NCBI GenBank assembly: GCA_914767885.1 | Contig: CAJZBQ010000020.1 | Coordinates: 186,001-250,000, forward strand | From: Blepharisma stoltei | Taxonomy: Eukaryota; Ciliophora; Heterotrichea; Heterotrichida; Blepharismidae | Direction: 5' to 3' | Length of the DNA: 64,000 bases | Shown: positions 38,705 to 50,052 of the stretch, piece by piece | Layout of the letters: each line of letters starts with the position of its first letter | Position numbering within the stretch: the stretch's first letter is position 1 | Translations under genes and position numbers: made by a program | Notes under the pieces: model-generated | Told to the model about the DNA's origin: nothing | Database searches by the model: none | What the model saw: the letters and a program-made list of their open reading frames with translations, nothing else

Positions 38705-40913
38705 ATGGACGACAGAGAAGTTGAGCTGCAATCTCGTACAAGGGAAGCTATTGAAAGAATCCTGGATTTAAACATGACTGAGGCTGATCTCCAGCAAATT
38801 TCTCCTCAAGACCAGCATTTGGTATGAAAAGTTTTAATACTAGATGACACGTCAAATCTCTGCATTGCTCCGCTAATTCACTTAGGAAACCTCAGACTTC
38901 ACAACATTACATTATGCTTAAGGCTAAACGAGCCTAGAAAACAGCTACAATCAGTCACAGCAGTTTACTTAATAGAGCCTACAGTAGCAAATATCGGCCA
39001 ATTCATAAAAGACTGCAAAATGAAATTGTATGATTTTTTCCAGATTAATTTTTTATACCCTCCCAAACCTGTAATAATGCAATCCTTAGCGTCTGGATTG
39101 GTTGCGGAAAACTCCATTTCGAGACTGCTAAAAGTATATGAGCAATATCTAAAATATATCTTGCTAGAGGAGTCATTATTTATGCTGAATTCCCACTCGT
39201 TCGAAAGCTTGCAGCAGCCAGGGATAAGTGACTATGAAATTGAGTCTATGCTTGAAGACGTCGCTTTAGGTCTTTTTTCTGTGCTAAAAACATGTAGGAT
39301 ATGGCCAATCATAAGAGCTGGCCGAGGGTTTAGTGAAATAGTTGCAAATAAGCTTGCAGAGCTGTGCTGGGAACACCCAGATGACGTTTCTCACTTATCA
39401 AGACCTTTGCTACTTATTGTGGACAGAAGCATTGATTTTTCAGTGATGTTCCATCATCCTTGGACTTATCAAGCCTTGGCATTTGACGTCTTCAAAAACA
39501 GCTTAAATAAAATAGTGATCCCAGGAAACCCTCCAACCTTATATGAGCTTGACAAATCCCGAGACTCTTTATGAAAAGAGCAAAGCAGCAATAAATTTGG
39601 CGACGTCTTGCAAACCGTAGATAAAGCTTTTAAAGAATGAAAAGACCAATATGACCAGATTGGGAACAATATAGCTGAAGCTTTTGACAATGTCCCTGAA
39701 ATGGCTGAGAAAAAGTCACAATTGGATTTGCATATGAATTTAGCTACAGCGTTGGTAGACCAAGTACAGTCAAGACATTTAGACCAGTTTAATCAATTTG
39801 AAGAAAAATTGATGAGTGGGAAGTCAGCAAATCTACAAGAAATTCTTAATATGCAGCCAGCACCAACTGTAGAGGCTGAAGTTTGGGAAAATGATAAATT
39901 AAGGATACAGATTATTGCATTTTTGAATAAACTTGTAGAAGAAATCCCTGATAGCAGCTTGCAAGCTTATTTAAGCAGCTTGAGAGGAGAAGTCGAGCAG
40001 CAGTCAACACTACAGTATTTGTCAGGGTTTGCAGAAAAAGTCAAAGGTAAACTAATGGGGCATGAAAAAATGCTCCCGATGACGAAGCTTGTGCACTCGG
40101 TGATGGAAAATAAAGCTTAACTTAACTTAACTTAACTTATTAACCATGACGTTTAACGTCTCCTACGGGGTTGCTCTTCCAGGACTACCACCACGCTCTC
40201 GTCGCTCGGGGCCCACTAGTTGCTGGGACAGCTAACTTTGATCTCCAACGTGCGCCTCCTGCGCGATGTTCCGGCTTCGACGGCTCATGAATGAGCTACT
40301 TTCTCTGTAACGAAGGTTGCCTGCTAGGAAATTCCAAAAAATGGAATTTCTGGCCGACTTTCGGCAAAAAGGAAAACTTGTAGCCCGGGGCGAAACTCCC
40401 GGTTTCTCGCTAGAAACTTGCCCGAATGGCCTAGGAATTACCTGTAGGCACTGCTGGGCTTCTCCTTTCCAACTCCAAGCCTCCTTTTCCTTCGAGGTAA
40501 AATCCTAACCTGAGAACGGACTAGGATCAGGCTCTGTACACTGCCAGAATTGCTTACCTGATATTGCTGTCCATCTCTAGCTAGGCAAAACCTTGCCGGA
40601 TATAATTAAATAGGGCTCGAAACTGTCTGGCCGAAAGGCCAGACTCAAGTTGAGACGCCATATTTAATTGATGGAAAATAAAGCAAAGGAAAAAGACTTG
40701 GAGTATTATGACTCAATTCATAGAAATGGGCTTAAGTATAAGAGAGAATACACAGAAGCCATTGTATTTGTAGTGGGAGCAGGAAATTATGCTGAGTACC
40801 ACAACTTGCTTCACTACGCACAAAAGTTTGAGAAAACAATTGTGTATGGCTCGACGGATCTTCCAACACCTAATCAATTCTTAGAGCAACTTCAGCGTTT
40901 ATCTCAATTATAA
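38705..40913 (+). CDS. SLY1: Sec1/Munc18-family protein, SLY1/SCFD1 type
   Basis: MDDREVELQSRTREAIERIL; then WKVLILDDTSNLCIAPLIHL (Trp from TGA), AVYLIEPTVANIGQFIKDCK, RPLLLIVDRSIDFSVMFHHP, and near the end AIVFVVGAGNYAEYHNLLHY. These are SM-protein landmarks, and the start motif before the first beta strand fits SLY1, which binds syntaxin-5-type SNAREs in ER-Golgi fusion. Several TGA-coded Trp. A SINE at 40117-40684 splits the gene between VMENK and AKEKDLEYYDS; the germline frame stops at once there. Spliced length about 546 residues, slightly short for the family. Confidence 0.88.
40117..40684 (-). mobile_element. SINE-like element, family 1, copy C, inside SLY1
   Basis: 568 bp with the perfect 16-bp duplication TGATGGAAAATAAAGC (40101-40116, 40669-40684). 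Reverse orientation: the 3' tail (AACTT)n is at the left. The head at the right has stem AATTAAAT/ATTTAATT (40604-40611, 40662-40669) and the perfect hairpin GTCTGGCC-GAAA-GGCCAGAC (40625-40644). Confidence 0.93.
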
Positions 40914-41177
40914 TTAGTATTTAACCAATATATGAGCAGATATTTTTCAGAAAAATATTAATAGGCATTAGCTTTAATTATCTTTTTTTTAAGTTCTCAT
41001 AGCCCTATTTTTTAGGTCAAGATTAATTATGTATTTTATTTTTCTTAAAAATATTTGAATGAAAATTTAGTAGGCTTATAGTTCAAAATGGAGAAAATTT
41101 AATATAAAAGTCATTGAAAAGCCTATTAACTGGCGCTAAGTGTATAAGACATCGCATACCATATATTTTATAACGAA
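40914..41177. other. intergenic region between convergent genes
   Basis: Only AT-rich DNA is visible, with no gene or repeat. Confidence 0.45.
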
Positions 41178-42718
41178 TTATAATAGAAGAGACTTAACAT
41201 GCTCGTAGACTGACCAGGAGACAGCAGCACCTGGCAAGAAGAACATCATACGAGGTACCATTCCTCTTAGGAACCCTCTAAGACCATCTTCCAAATAAAT
41301 CAGACTTATCGCGTTTTGAATGTTCCCATATCTGGGCTTCGACAAATTCCCTTGACTTTGCATAAATTTCGTGCCGCAGCTAGGACAAGTTTCTCTCTGC
41401 GTCTGCAATCTCGTCTTAATAACATCCAAAGGAGTCGTAAGTCCAGCTGCCAAAGCTGCTGAAACTCCTGCACATGTAAAGAACCCATACATTGAGACAT
41501 TTCCGTCTGGATACAGCTGAGACTTAAAATTCTCATAGAAAGTCATAAAAAGCACAGCTTGTGGCATATTCATTATCTATATATTTTTTACCAGTGTTAT
41601 AGGTAAGCTTCTATATAAGCTAATGATTCCTTCATTTCCCACAACATGCTTAAGCATTCCAAGTGGCCCTTTTACTCTGTTTAATTGTATCCTCTGTTTG
41701 ATTACTAAATAATGAATACCATCCATTGGAGTTATGATAATATCGTGAGAAGACGTCGCCAAAATTCCTGTGATTGCTGTTGAAAAAAAATAAAAATCTT
41801 TATTGCTTTCAATTTGGAAATGCCTTTTTGAATATTCGTAGATTGAAAAATAAGCTGCATGGGCTGGTACACAGCCGAGGATAACGGTCGAAACCCCTCT
41901 TCACATTTTGATAAATCCTTCGTTTTTCATTAGCTTTGCTATATCCCAGTATGAGGCTGATCTTGTAGACTCTGCTTGAGCAGGTGTCATAATTAAAATA
42001 TGGTGTCTCAGCCATGGAGCTTCGAGCAGATATTTTAATTATATCCGCAAGGTGCGCCAGCGAAGAAATGGAAAACTATGCTAGCTAACTAATTCTGATA
42101 CGTTTAGGGTCGAGCCTTTAGTCCACTTTCAGGAGCTGGATTTTACCTTGAGGGAGAGGGAAGCTTAGATTTTGAAAGGGGAAGTCTAGCAAAGTCTTTC
42201 AGGCCTATAGGGAATCTTCCTAGCGTGAGCAAGGAGTTACACCTTGGACTACAAGTTTTGTCTTTTTACCAAGAGTCGGCCAAAATTCCATTTCTTGGAA
42301 TTTCTGTGCATCTGGATTACGGCAAGGCAATCCAGAAGACTTCACTCTCCGTTCGACGAGAGCCTCATGTGGAATCAAGTTAACTTCTTGGTGAGTCGAT
42401 GGCAGGAAGCCCAACGAAGCAAGTGGAAAAACAACCCGTGGGTGCTAGCTGAAGCTTCTCGATAATCTAACTTAATGTTAATATAGCCTCTGCTTGAGCG
42501 AATGTCTAATTGGATTTCACCTTAATCGTGTCAAAAGGGAATGAAATTGAATGCTCTACTACACCAGCACAAGATCCGGCCAGCATATGTGTCTTAAAGG
42601 GTAATCTTCACAAAATAAATGCTTATTTTTCTCCAAAACTATTTATTTAAAACAAATTTACCTATTTCAGCATAAAATTTTCTGAATTGTCTTCCCAGTC
42701 AAGCAGCTTTTCTTCCAT
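41178..42718 (-). CDS. mitoferrin-like mitochondrial carrier (iron importer)
   Basis: Three carrier repeats. Repeat 1: [22 protein letters not shown]; repeat 2: ITPMDVIKQRIQ (completed by an intron); repeat 3: [20 protein letters not shown]. The sequence [20 protein letters not shown], with PAHAxYF, is typical of mitoferrin/Mrs3-Mrs4, which carry iron across the inner membrane. Introns of 15 nt: 41577-41591, 41705-41719, 42506-42520. A SINE (41995-42511) and a 57-bp IES (42617-42673) interrupt repeat 1. A short N-terminus ([15 protein letters not shown]) precedes. About 310 residues. A CxxC (CPSC) lies in the third matrix loop. Confidence 0.88.
41995..42511 (+). mobile_element. SINE-like element, family 1, copy D, inside the mitoferrin gene
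   Basis: 517 bp. Flanks share CTCTGCTTGAGC...TGTC.TAATT (41970-41994, 42488-42511; about 24 bp with a few differences). Head stem ATAATTAAAATAT (41989-42001) with ATATTTTAATTAT (42030-42042), a perfect 13 bp, and B-box-like GCTTCGAGC. Its anticodon-like hairpin is shortened. Confidence 0.88.
42617..42673. other. short IES (57 bp, TA-bound)
   Basis: TA at 42616-42617 and 42673-42674. Removal gives [20 protein letters not shown] in frame. Confidence 0.65.
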
Positions 42719-42733
42719 TCTTTTTTAATAAAA
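42719..42733. promoter_or_regulatory. 15-bp divergent intergenic region
   Basis: TCTTTTTTAATAAAA is all that separates the ATG of mitoferrin (minus) from the ATG of NF-YB (plus). Confidence 0.6.
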
Positions 42734-43159
42734 ATGTCAGAGGAAGGAGATCCTCGTGAGCAGGACAGATTCTTGCCTATAGCAAATATATCGAGAATTA
42801 TGAAAAAAGCATTACCACCTCAAGCGAAAATAAGTAAAGATGCTAAAGAATGTGTCCAAGAATGCGTATCCGAGTTTATCAGCTTTATTACCAGTGAAGC
42901 CTGTGAGAAATGCTTAAGTGAAAGAAGAAAAACAATTAGTGGCGACGATTTAATGTATGCAATGAATACTCTTGGATTTGAGAAATATATTGAACCTTTA
43001 AGGGTTTATTTGCAAAGGTATAGAGATCTTTCAAAAGGGGATAAACCTGAAGAAGCTGGGATTCCTCCAATGCTTTTCCCAAATAATGTGCTAAAACATG
43101 AGGGGAATGGCGAAGAGGAAGAAGAAGAGGACGAAGAGGAAGAGGAAAAATCTGATTAA
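42734..43159 (+). CDS. NFYB: NF-YB/HAP3 histone-fold transcription factor subunit
   Basis: 141 residues. [20 protein letters not shown], then [40 protein letters not shown] and [20 protein letters not shown] are nearly identical to NF-YB of plants and animals. NF-YB pairs with NF-YC and, with NF-YA, binds CCAAT boxes. Usual length of the conserved core, plus an acidic tail ([19 protein letters not shown]). Single exon. Confidence 0.95.
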   Translation: MSEEGDPREQDRFLPIANISRIMKKALPPQAKISKDAKECVQECVSEFISFITSEACEKCLSERRKTISGDDLMYAMNTLGFEKYIEPLRVYLQRYRDLSKGDKPEEAGIPPMLFPNNVLKHEGNGEEEEEEDEEEEEKSD

Positions 43160-43408
43160 ATTAAAAAATAGAGGATGAGATTATTATAAAATTTGATATG
43201 AAATTCAAAAGATTCGTGTATTTTTGATAAAATGTAAAGAATTATGCTGAGTCTGATTGAGATATTAGGAAATTTTTAATTAAAAAATATTTATTATATT
43301 CAATTTATTATATTATAGATATGGCGAAGCTATTAATAAGCTTAAAGGATATTTTAATAAGTTTTAAGCATAAGAAAACTCATAAATGGATAAGTTATAA
43401 TAAAAAAT
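43160..43408. other. intergenic region
   Basis: AT-rich DNA, with no gene visible. Confidence 0.4.
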
Positions 43409-43612
43409 ATGGGTAATTGCATGGATCCACCTTCGTTAACTCAGCTAAACAAAAAGGAAATCAAGCTTAAGTTTGACAAAGAAGAAACCGCAATGGGGCC
43501 GGAATATCGCCAGAAAACTACTGATGATCAAACACTTAAAGTTCTCACTGCAGAAAAGGCAAGAGCTCCTCAACAATCTCGAACATACGAAAAAGGTACT
43601 GTTAGGGTATAG
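43409..43612 (+). CDS. small N-myristoylated-type protein (67 aa)
   Basis: MGNCMDPPSLTQLNKKEIKL starts with an MGNC myristoylation/palmitoylation signal. Charged and probably disordered, ending GTVRV TAG. The stop lies at the edge of a foldback element (43608-43838), so the gene could be truncated by it. Confidence 0.6.
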   Translation: MGNCMDPPSLTQLNKKEIKLKFDKEETAMGPEYRQKTTDDQTLKVLTAEKARAPQQSRTYEKGTVRV

Positions 43613-43838
43613 CCCAGGACGGCATTTAGCTCGACCTGGGCTAGGAGATTCACCGCAACTAGTGGAGTTGGTCCTGCTCCATAAGTTACAAGCCAATTTC
43701 GTGAATTGACAAGTAAGTATATGCCTGCTATGTCAACTTGTGGATTTGATTGGCATTTATGGAGTCAGGCCAAATCCAAAAGTTGCATCGGAAGTGCTAT
43801 CCCAGGACGAGCTAAACGCTGACCTGGCCTATATCAGT
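43608..43838. mobile_element. hairpin-ended foldback element
   Basis: The two ends (43615-43645 and 43803-43833) are inverted copies of each other around TTTAGCTCG, and each end is itself a hairpin (CCCAGG...CCTGGG). The same plan as the element at 12878-13085, with different sequence. Confidence 0.65.
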
Positions 43839-44256
43839 GTTCTAAGATAAAATATTCTAATAATAACAAATTTCAGCATTTCATTACTTTTGATAAATTT
43901 GAAAATCTCTCAAGATATTTTAAAATACTAACAGTAAAAGAATATGCTAAATTTTTTTCTGATATCAAAACTATATTCTATATGTATTTCTTTGGATAAA
44001 ATAGAAAATCTTTACAAAATTTGAGACTGCTACATTTAAATTAATAAATTAAAATTTTGTAAGCTCAAGCATATTTTGATTAATGCATAGCATTTTCTAT
44101 AAGCATGTCATTTTCTTATAAGAATTTACAATATAATTTTATGCTTTGTTATATGAAATTTCGTTCGTTTTCTTAAAAAATTATCATATCTCATATAAAT
44201 TTTTTTAAATACAATTTATAGTTTGTAAAAAAATCAATTCATTATAAAACAGATAA
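43839..44256. other. AT-rich intergenic region
   Basis: No gene or repeat family recognised; it lies upstream of the TPR gene. Confidence 0.45.
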
Positions 44257-45117
44257 ATGGCTTCGAAGCAAATCAATAGCGATTTACTTATAGCTTCAGA
44301 AACAGAGCGAGCAAAAATCAGCGTCCAACGTCAAGAAGAACAAAAAGAAATCATCGCAAAAGTCGCAGAAGACGCTAGAAGTTTCATTAACCAAAATAAA
44401 GCAGATGTAATTTTCACATAGAAAGCTGTAGATTTAGCATTTCGTTGCCTACAAGAGTCCTCACAAATTTTTGGAGAAGATTCTATAGAGCTGATGCCTC
44501 TTTACTTCGAACTTGCCGACGGCAACTTGAAAATCGGTCGAAAAAAGCGTGCTGAAGGCTTTTTAATTGGAGGCCGCTGGACGTTACTTAAGCATCAGCC
44601 TAGTGAAAACGAAAAAACTGAAGAAAACAAAGAATTCGAAAAAAGAGTTTCCAAGCTTAGGTCACGTCTATTGAAAAGTTTTGGGTTTCTATTTACAGAA
44701 ATTGGAAATTATCATGATGCTCTTGGCTCATTAACAGAAAATATTTATTTGGAAAGCCTAGATAAAGGACCTGAGCATTATTCGATATCAGGGTCATATT
44801 ACCTTATGGGGAATATCTTTTTACAACAGCAGAAAAAAGAAGAAGCCTTGAGTTTTTATAATCAAATGAATTTGACGTGGAAAAAATTTTTAGATAATAC
44901 TGAAGATCAAGAATCTTCAGGAATAAAAAAGGTAGAAATCGAGCAAGCCTGCAATGAATTAAATGAGGTCTTAACATTTGTGGAAAAGCACCTAGGAGAT
45001 GATAGCGATATGCATGCAGAAATAAGAAATACATTATCAAGGCTTTATGACTATATTAATGAAATTGATAAAAAAGAGCATAGAGCTAGCCATCTTGAAG
45101 AAAATGACGAAGAATAA
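44257..45117 (+). CDS. TPR protein resembling ZMYND12 (ciliary)
   Basis: MASKQINSDLLIASETERAK, then intron GTAATTTTCACATAG (44407-44421, 15 nt). Helical repeats: FGEDSIELMPLYFELADGNL, FLIGGRWTLLKHQPSENEKT, LLKSFGFLFTEIGNYHDALG, SGSYYLMGNIFLQQQKKEEA, LSFYNQMNLTWKKFLDN. Order and spacing recall ZMYND12, an axonemal TPR protein, without the MYND finger. About 281 residues with an acidic C-terminus. Could be another TPR protein of cilia. Confidence 0.7.
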
Positions 45118-45162
45118 ATAATAATTTGTTTAAAATACTTGTTTAAATTTATTAAAAGTTGA

Positions 45163-48100
45163 TTAGGCATTTTGTAATTTTTCAAGCAAATATTTCGACT
45201 CTTGTGGACCTGTGTGCAAAATTAAGTTCCTAAAAAGTGAATTTTCAACTGCAACAAGCTCCTTAGGACTTCCCATTTCTTTACAAGTCCCTTCTTCCAT
45301 CACGACTATTAAATCGACATCAATTATTGTCCTTAGTCTATGTGCAACAATAAGCATGGTATTTTTAGAAAACATAGTCTTTACTTTTTCATGGACAATT
45401 CTATCAGTTTTAGGGTCAACATTTGCAGTGGCTTCATCCATCATCACAATTTTGCTATTTCGGATCAGTGCTCGGGCAAGGCAAACTAGCTGTTTTTCTC
45501 CAGCGGATAAGCTGGATTCTCTTCCTGATAACATTGTGTCAAGCTTATTAGGGAGTGCTTGGACTACTTCATAAATATCAGACTGCTTGCAGATATTTAA
45601 AATTTCTTCATCTGTGTGCTCATGAAATGGGTCTATATTGTCTCTAAAAGTAGCCATAAAAATGATAGGGGATTGAGGAATAACTGACATTTGTCTTCTC
45701 AATTGATGAAGGCCAGCATTTATATAATCTTGGCCATCTATAAGGATAGTCCCAAATGTAGGGTTAACTAGCCTAAACAGCACGTTCATTATTGAAGATT
45801 TCCCTGAGCCAGTTCTCCCTACAATTCCTACCTTTTGTCCAGCTTCAATAGTAATATTCAAATCATGAAGCGCAAAAGGATAATTGTCTCGATATTTCAT
45901 AAATAAATTTTGGATTTTAATTTTCCCATGGGTAATTTCAAATGGCGTATCAGTCTCAAACGCTCCTTCAGGCTGCATATCAGCATATTCCATAAGTCTC
46001 TGTGGCGAAATCATTAAAACTTCTACTTCAATCATGGTATCTCCCCATGAAGTTGTAGGCTGCATAGCTAAAACTAAGAAACATATGCATAAAGCTGCTA
46101 AATCCTCAGTTATAAAATCCCTCCACCCCACAAGTATAAAAGCACACATAATGCATAATAGGACTAAGAAAATTTCCATATAAAACTGATAGAATCTGAA
46201 TGGAATATCTCTGCTGAACTCACAGCGGCAATTGTATTCTAGGGACACTTTCATGTCATAGATAAATTTTTGTTGAAGTTCGTGAGATCTTATGGTGACA
46301 ATTCCATGTAAGGTTGAGTTGGCAAGGCTTAAGATTGGGCTTTTAGATACTAAGGTTAGGCCGCCGAGGTCTTTGACCATTGGTATGATGAGCTTAGAAA
46401 ATCATATAGTGACCAATAAGTATATTAATACTAGAGCTGCAGCTGGAGGAATGAGGATGGAAATAGAAATGAGAAGGCCCCATATATCGAAAGCTTGGTT
46501 TACAAAATAGTAAAACATGCCATGTAATAATTCATCAATCATAAATGTATACTTATTTATACAGTTAGTAAGCACTATAATTAATATATAAGATAAGGTC
46601 TAATGATTGGATAAATTTATCAAAAAGGCATATCCTTTGAAAACCGATTGATCATTCTTCCAGTCTGATTTTTATCAAAGAACACAGTTGAAGTTTTCAC
46701 CATGCTTTCCAAAGCTTTATTGTGTAAATTCTTTCCTGCAATTGTCATGCCATAGCTCAATATCCAGCAACGCAAAAATGAACAAAAATAGCATATACTT
46801 ACAATTATTGCATAAAACCACACATAATAAGTATCTTCCTGCTCAGAATCAGATTGTGCTGACCATACTGTAAGCCAATATATGACAGCGATACTTGCTA
46901 TTTGCGTTATCACCAATACAAGTAATACCAAAACAAGCACAAAGTTATATTTATAGCCATATATAAAAAACTGGTGATAAGTGTTTAGTGATATTGGAGG
47001 CAGGTCTTTTTCTTCATCTGCTATTGATGAAATAGACTCTGATTTGATTTCTTTTACATAAACAGAATAGTCAACTTCTTTCTTTTCTACGCTATCAGTC
47101 ATTTGTTTTAATTCTCCAACGAAGTCTTCTATATCCGCTCTTCCTTGGAATTCTTGATATGTACCAAAAAATATCTGTTTTCCTTGGTTTAAAATTAATT
47201 TCCCTCACGATTAAAAAAAAAATATTTATATTAATTTTTAAAATTGTTTTCAAAAATTTCTTAAATTGGTGACAGATTAAGAGTTTATCAGCTTCTGAAA
47301 TGAGATGGATTTGGTGGGTCACTAAAATAACAGTTTTATTTTTCAAATAATCTTTAATGCAATTTTTGAAAATAAATGAGCTCACTTCAGAATCAACTGC
47401 ACTCAAAGGATCATCAAGAAGAATAACATCTCTATTAGCATATAATATTCTCGCAAGGCTTATTCTAGCTTTTTGTCCTCCACTTAATGTGATTCCATTG
47501 TCTCCAACGATTGTTTCATCTTTATTTGCAAAATTATCAAGATCTATTTCTAGCATGCACATTTTTATAACATTTTTATAGAGCTCTTCAATATATTCTT
47601 TATCCATTATGATGTTTGCTTTTATAGTGCCTGATAAAATTCATGGATCTTGGGCAGAATAAGAGGCTTTCCCATTTATTTTTACTTGTCCATTTGATTT
47701 AAATAATTCATCCAATAGTCCAAGTAATAAGCTGCTTTTTCCACTTCCAACTTGTCCTACAACAATCAATAATTCTCCTTTTTTGAGCTCAAAATTTATA
47801 TCAGTCAGTACATCATTATCTATATTGTCTTTATTTATAGGATTTTCTTCAGTAGTTTCCTGATTTTCTTTTTTCGATATATAAGAAAAACTAGCATTTT
47901 TCACTGACACAGAAAAATCAGGATTTTCTGGGTTTTCTTTGTCACTATTTTTTTCACTTAATAATAAAATTTGTGTTAGACGCTCCATTGATAGCACTAT
48001 TGTAGCAGCACTATATGCTGCATTTACACCCATTTTTGTAACTAAGCAATAAACTATACACATTGTTGCAACAACGCAAAATACAGTGCTAACTTCTAAT

Positions 48101-49161
48101 GAATCGCCTAAGTGAACATAAAGTGCAAACGTTATAAGCAAGATTATTCCGATTCCAGAAACTCCTATAGAGTTATTTAATGAATTCGCAGCATATTCCT
48201 TATTTTGCTCTTTAATTTCTTTTGATCTTTCCATATATATCAGTCTTAAAAATGGCTCTTCCCATCCATACAACTTAACAACTCTAATACCTTCTATTAT
48301 GTTCGTAATCATCACAATTCTTCTATCCCCATAAGTAGAAGATTTCATTCTATAATAGCTTGACATGCTTGATAACAAGACTGCTACTGGAAAATGAAGA
48401 ATTAATACAGCCAAACCAATAATCCCAGCCCATCCTGTAAGAATGCCAATAATCAAAAATGCACCTATAAAAATAAATGGGCATCCTGCTATCATTCCTA
48501 AGGTAGTAATTCCACTAAAATATTCTAAATCAGCTGCTATTGTATTCGGCAATTTCCCTTTATATACCTTTAGCTTATGAATTATTATATAATCCCTTAT
48601 ATGAATATGCCTTAGCCATTTATATTAACTAGAATAATCCTTTTGTGAAATTTCTTCAAATGATGTATTTAGGACCTTTTTATAAACAATATATGGCACT
48701 ATTGATTTTATTTTTATAGTAAGCAACCTCAAATAAAAAGCTCCTAGCGCAAATAGTGAAACACTCAAAATCGCTGCAATACCCAAGCATGCAACCAGTC
48801 ATATACCTTCCATAGTATAACTATCATCAGTAAAAAAATCTATCAAAAAAATCATAATAACAGCTTGAGCAAGCCCAAGAATCTGCCCAATATTTAAATA
48901 AAAGGAGTATTTTGTAAATTCCCACCAAACAGTCCTTACCAGGGCATTGAGAAATTTCGGATTTGGTTTTCTTGTTTCAGTATCCCACTCTTTTTCTAAT
49001 GTTAACAATGACTCTTCAAAATTAAATCTATCAGGTATTTTTAGAATATTTGAATGGCTTGGCTTATTTTTTTTCCAAAAATTTATTGTTTGGAATGCTC
49101 ATATCATTCATAAATCAGTAAAAAAATTTCCTTTGTCATAATCAAATTTTGGCTCTGCCAT
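45163..49161 (-). CDS. ABC transporter, subfamily C (MRP) type
   Basis: Full ABCC architecture: two TM domains and two nucleotide-binding domains. NBD1 has GQVGSGKSS, NGITLSGGQKARISLARI and DVILLDDPLSAVDSEVSSFI; NBD2 has GRTGSGKSSIMNVLFRL, SSLSAGEKQLVCLARALIRN and KIVMMDEATANVDPKTDRIV. NBD2's glutamate is present, while NBD1 has Asp in place of the catalytic Glu, as in typical ABCC proteins. Three IESs (46551-46618, 47191-47278, 48563-48626) must be removed. Several TGA-coded Trp. It starts MAEPKFDYDKGNFFTDLWMI. Exports organic anions or conjugates; the substrate is not predictable. Confidence 0.92.
46551..46618. other. short IES (about 68 bp, TA-bound)
   Basis: Between RFSKDMPFW and the next TM helix (FMIDELLHGMFYYFV). 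TA at 46550-46551 and 46618-46619. Confidence 0.6.
47191..47278. other. short IES (about 88 bp, TA-bound)
   Basis: After NBD1, joining EADKLL to NQGKQIFFGTYQEFQ. TA at 47190-47191 and 47278-47279. Confidence 0.55.
48563..48626. other. short IES (about 64 bp, TA-bound)
   Basis: Joins SQKDYSSY to KGKLPNTIAADLEYFS in TM domain 1. TA at 48561-48564 and 48626-48627. Confidence 0.6.
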
Positions 49162-49713
49162 TTAATAAAGCTATTAACGGATATTTTATAGCAATTAATA
49201 TTTTGGGAGTCTTTAAAAAATTAAAAATTATTCTTATATATAAAAAAGTTAGCTCAATAGGCTTGAATGTGTTAAGATTATTAAATAGCATAATTTTTTT
49301 TATAAAGTTTTAAGGACTTTCTAATTAAAATAAGAGAAATAAATTGATCAGATTCAGTTTTGACATATATGAATAAATCTTATTATGGTATCTTCAAAAA
49401 TACTTCATTATTAGTCTTTTATAATTAAAGTGGGATTCAACTTTAATAAAAAAATAAAAATTATGAATAATCTTATGCAGAAATATTTAAAATATTTCAA
49501 GAAAATGCCAAAATTTTAACTAATATCTTTTAAAAATATTAGATTTAGATTTTAGATTTCATTATAAAAATTTCCCAATTTAATCTATTTGAGCAGAAAT
49601 AATAAAAGACTGAATGAGATATAAATTAAACTCTTTAAAATTTTAATTATGTTTAAATAAAAATTATTTATATCATCTCTAAAATAGGCTTATGGGTTTT
49701 CAAGATACGCTAA
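49162..49713. other. AT-rich intergenic region
   Basis: No gene or repeat seen until the MITE. It must contain the ABCC promoter. Confidence 0.45.
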
Positions 49714-50034
49714 CTCCCAATTCTTGAGTGAGCAAAACGATTGTAAAATCTTATTTTTTGGGTAAAAGCTACCCTTCGTATCTTTTATGAAAAAAATTTT
49801 GATATATAAGTGATAATTAGTTTAATGAAATATCTAGTTAATTCTGTTTAATTTTAAATAGATACATTTTAAAACATAAATTTTACAGATTAAATTAATA
49901 TTTGCTTTCCAATTTTTGGGAATTGGGATTTATTTTACATTTCAAAAAAAAATTAACTAAAAAAATTATATATAATTTTTTTAAAAAAAAAAATAAACCC
50001 ACCCAAACAAAATTTGTTTATTCACCGAGGGGAA
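49714..50034. mobile_element. MITE family 1, copy 11 (321 bp, diverged)
   Basis: TAA at 49711-49713 and 50035-50037. Interior blocks intact, end modules mutated. It ends 18 bp before the next start codon. Confidence 0.8.
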
Positions 50035-50052
50035 TAAGATATATTTTTATAT

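Noticed and set aside
40317-40508. 63-codon open frame with a peptide also partly readable in other copies
   Set aside because: It falls in the body of a family-1 SINE; similarity between copies is at DNA level and frames break in other copies.
45163-49161. Several separate half-transporter genes
   Set aside because: All pieces follow ABCC order on one strand and join in frame once three short IESs are removed.
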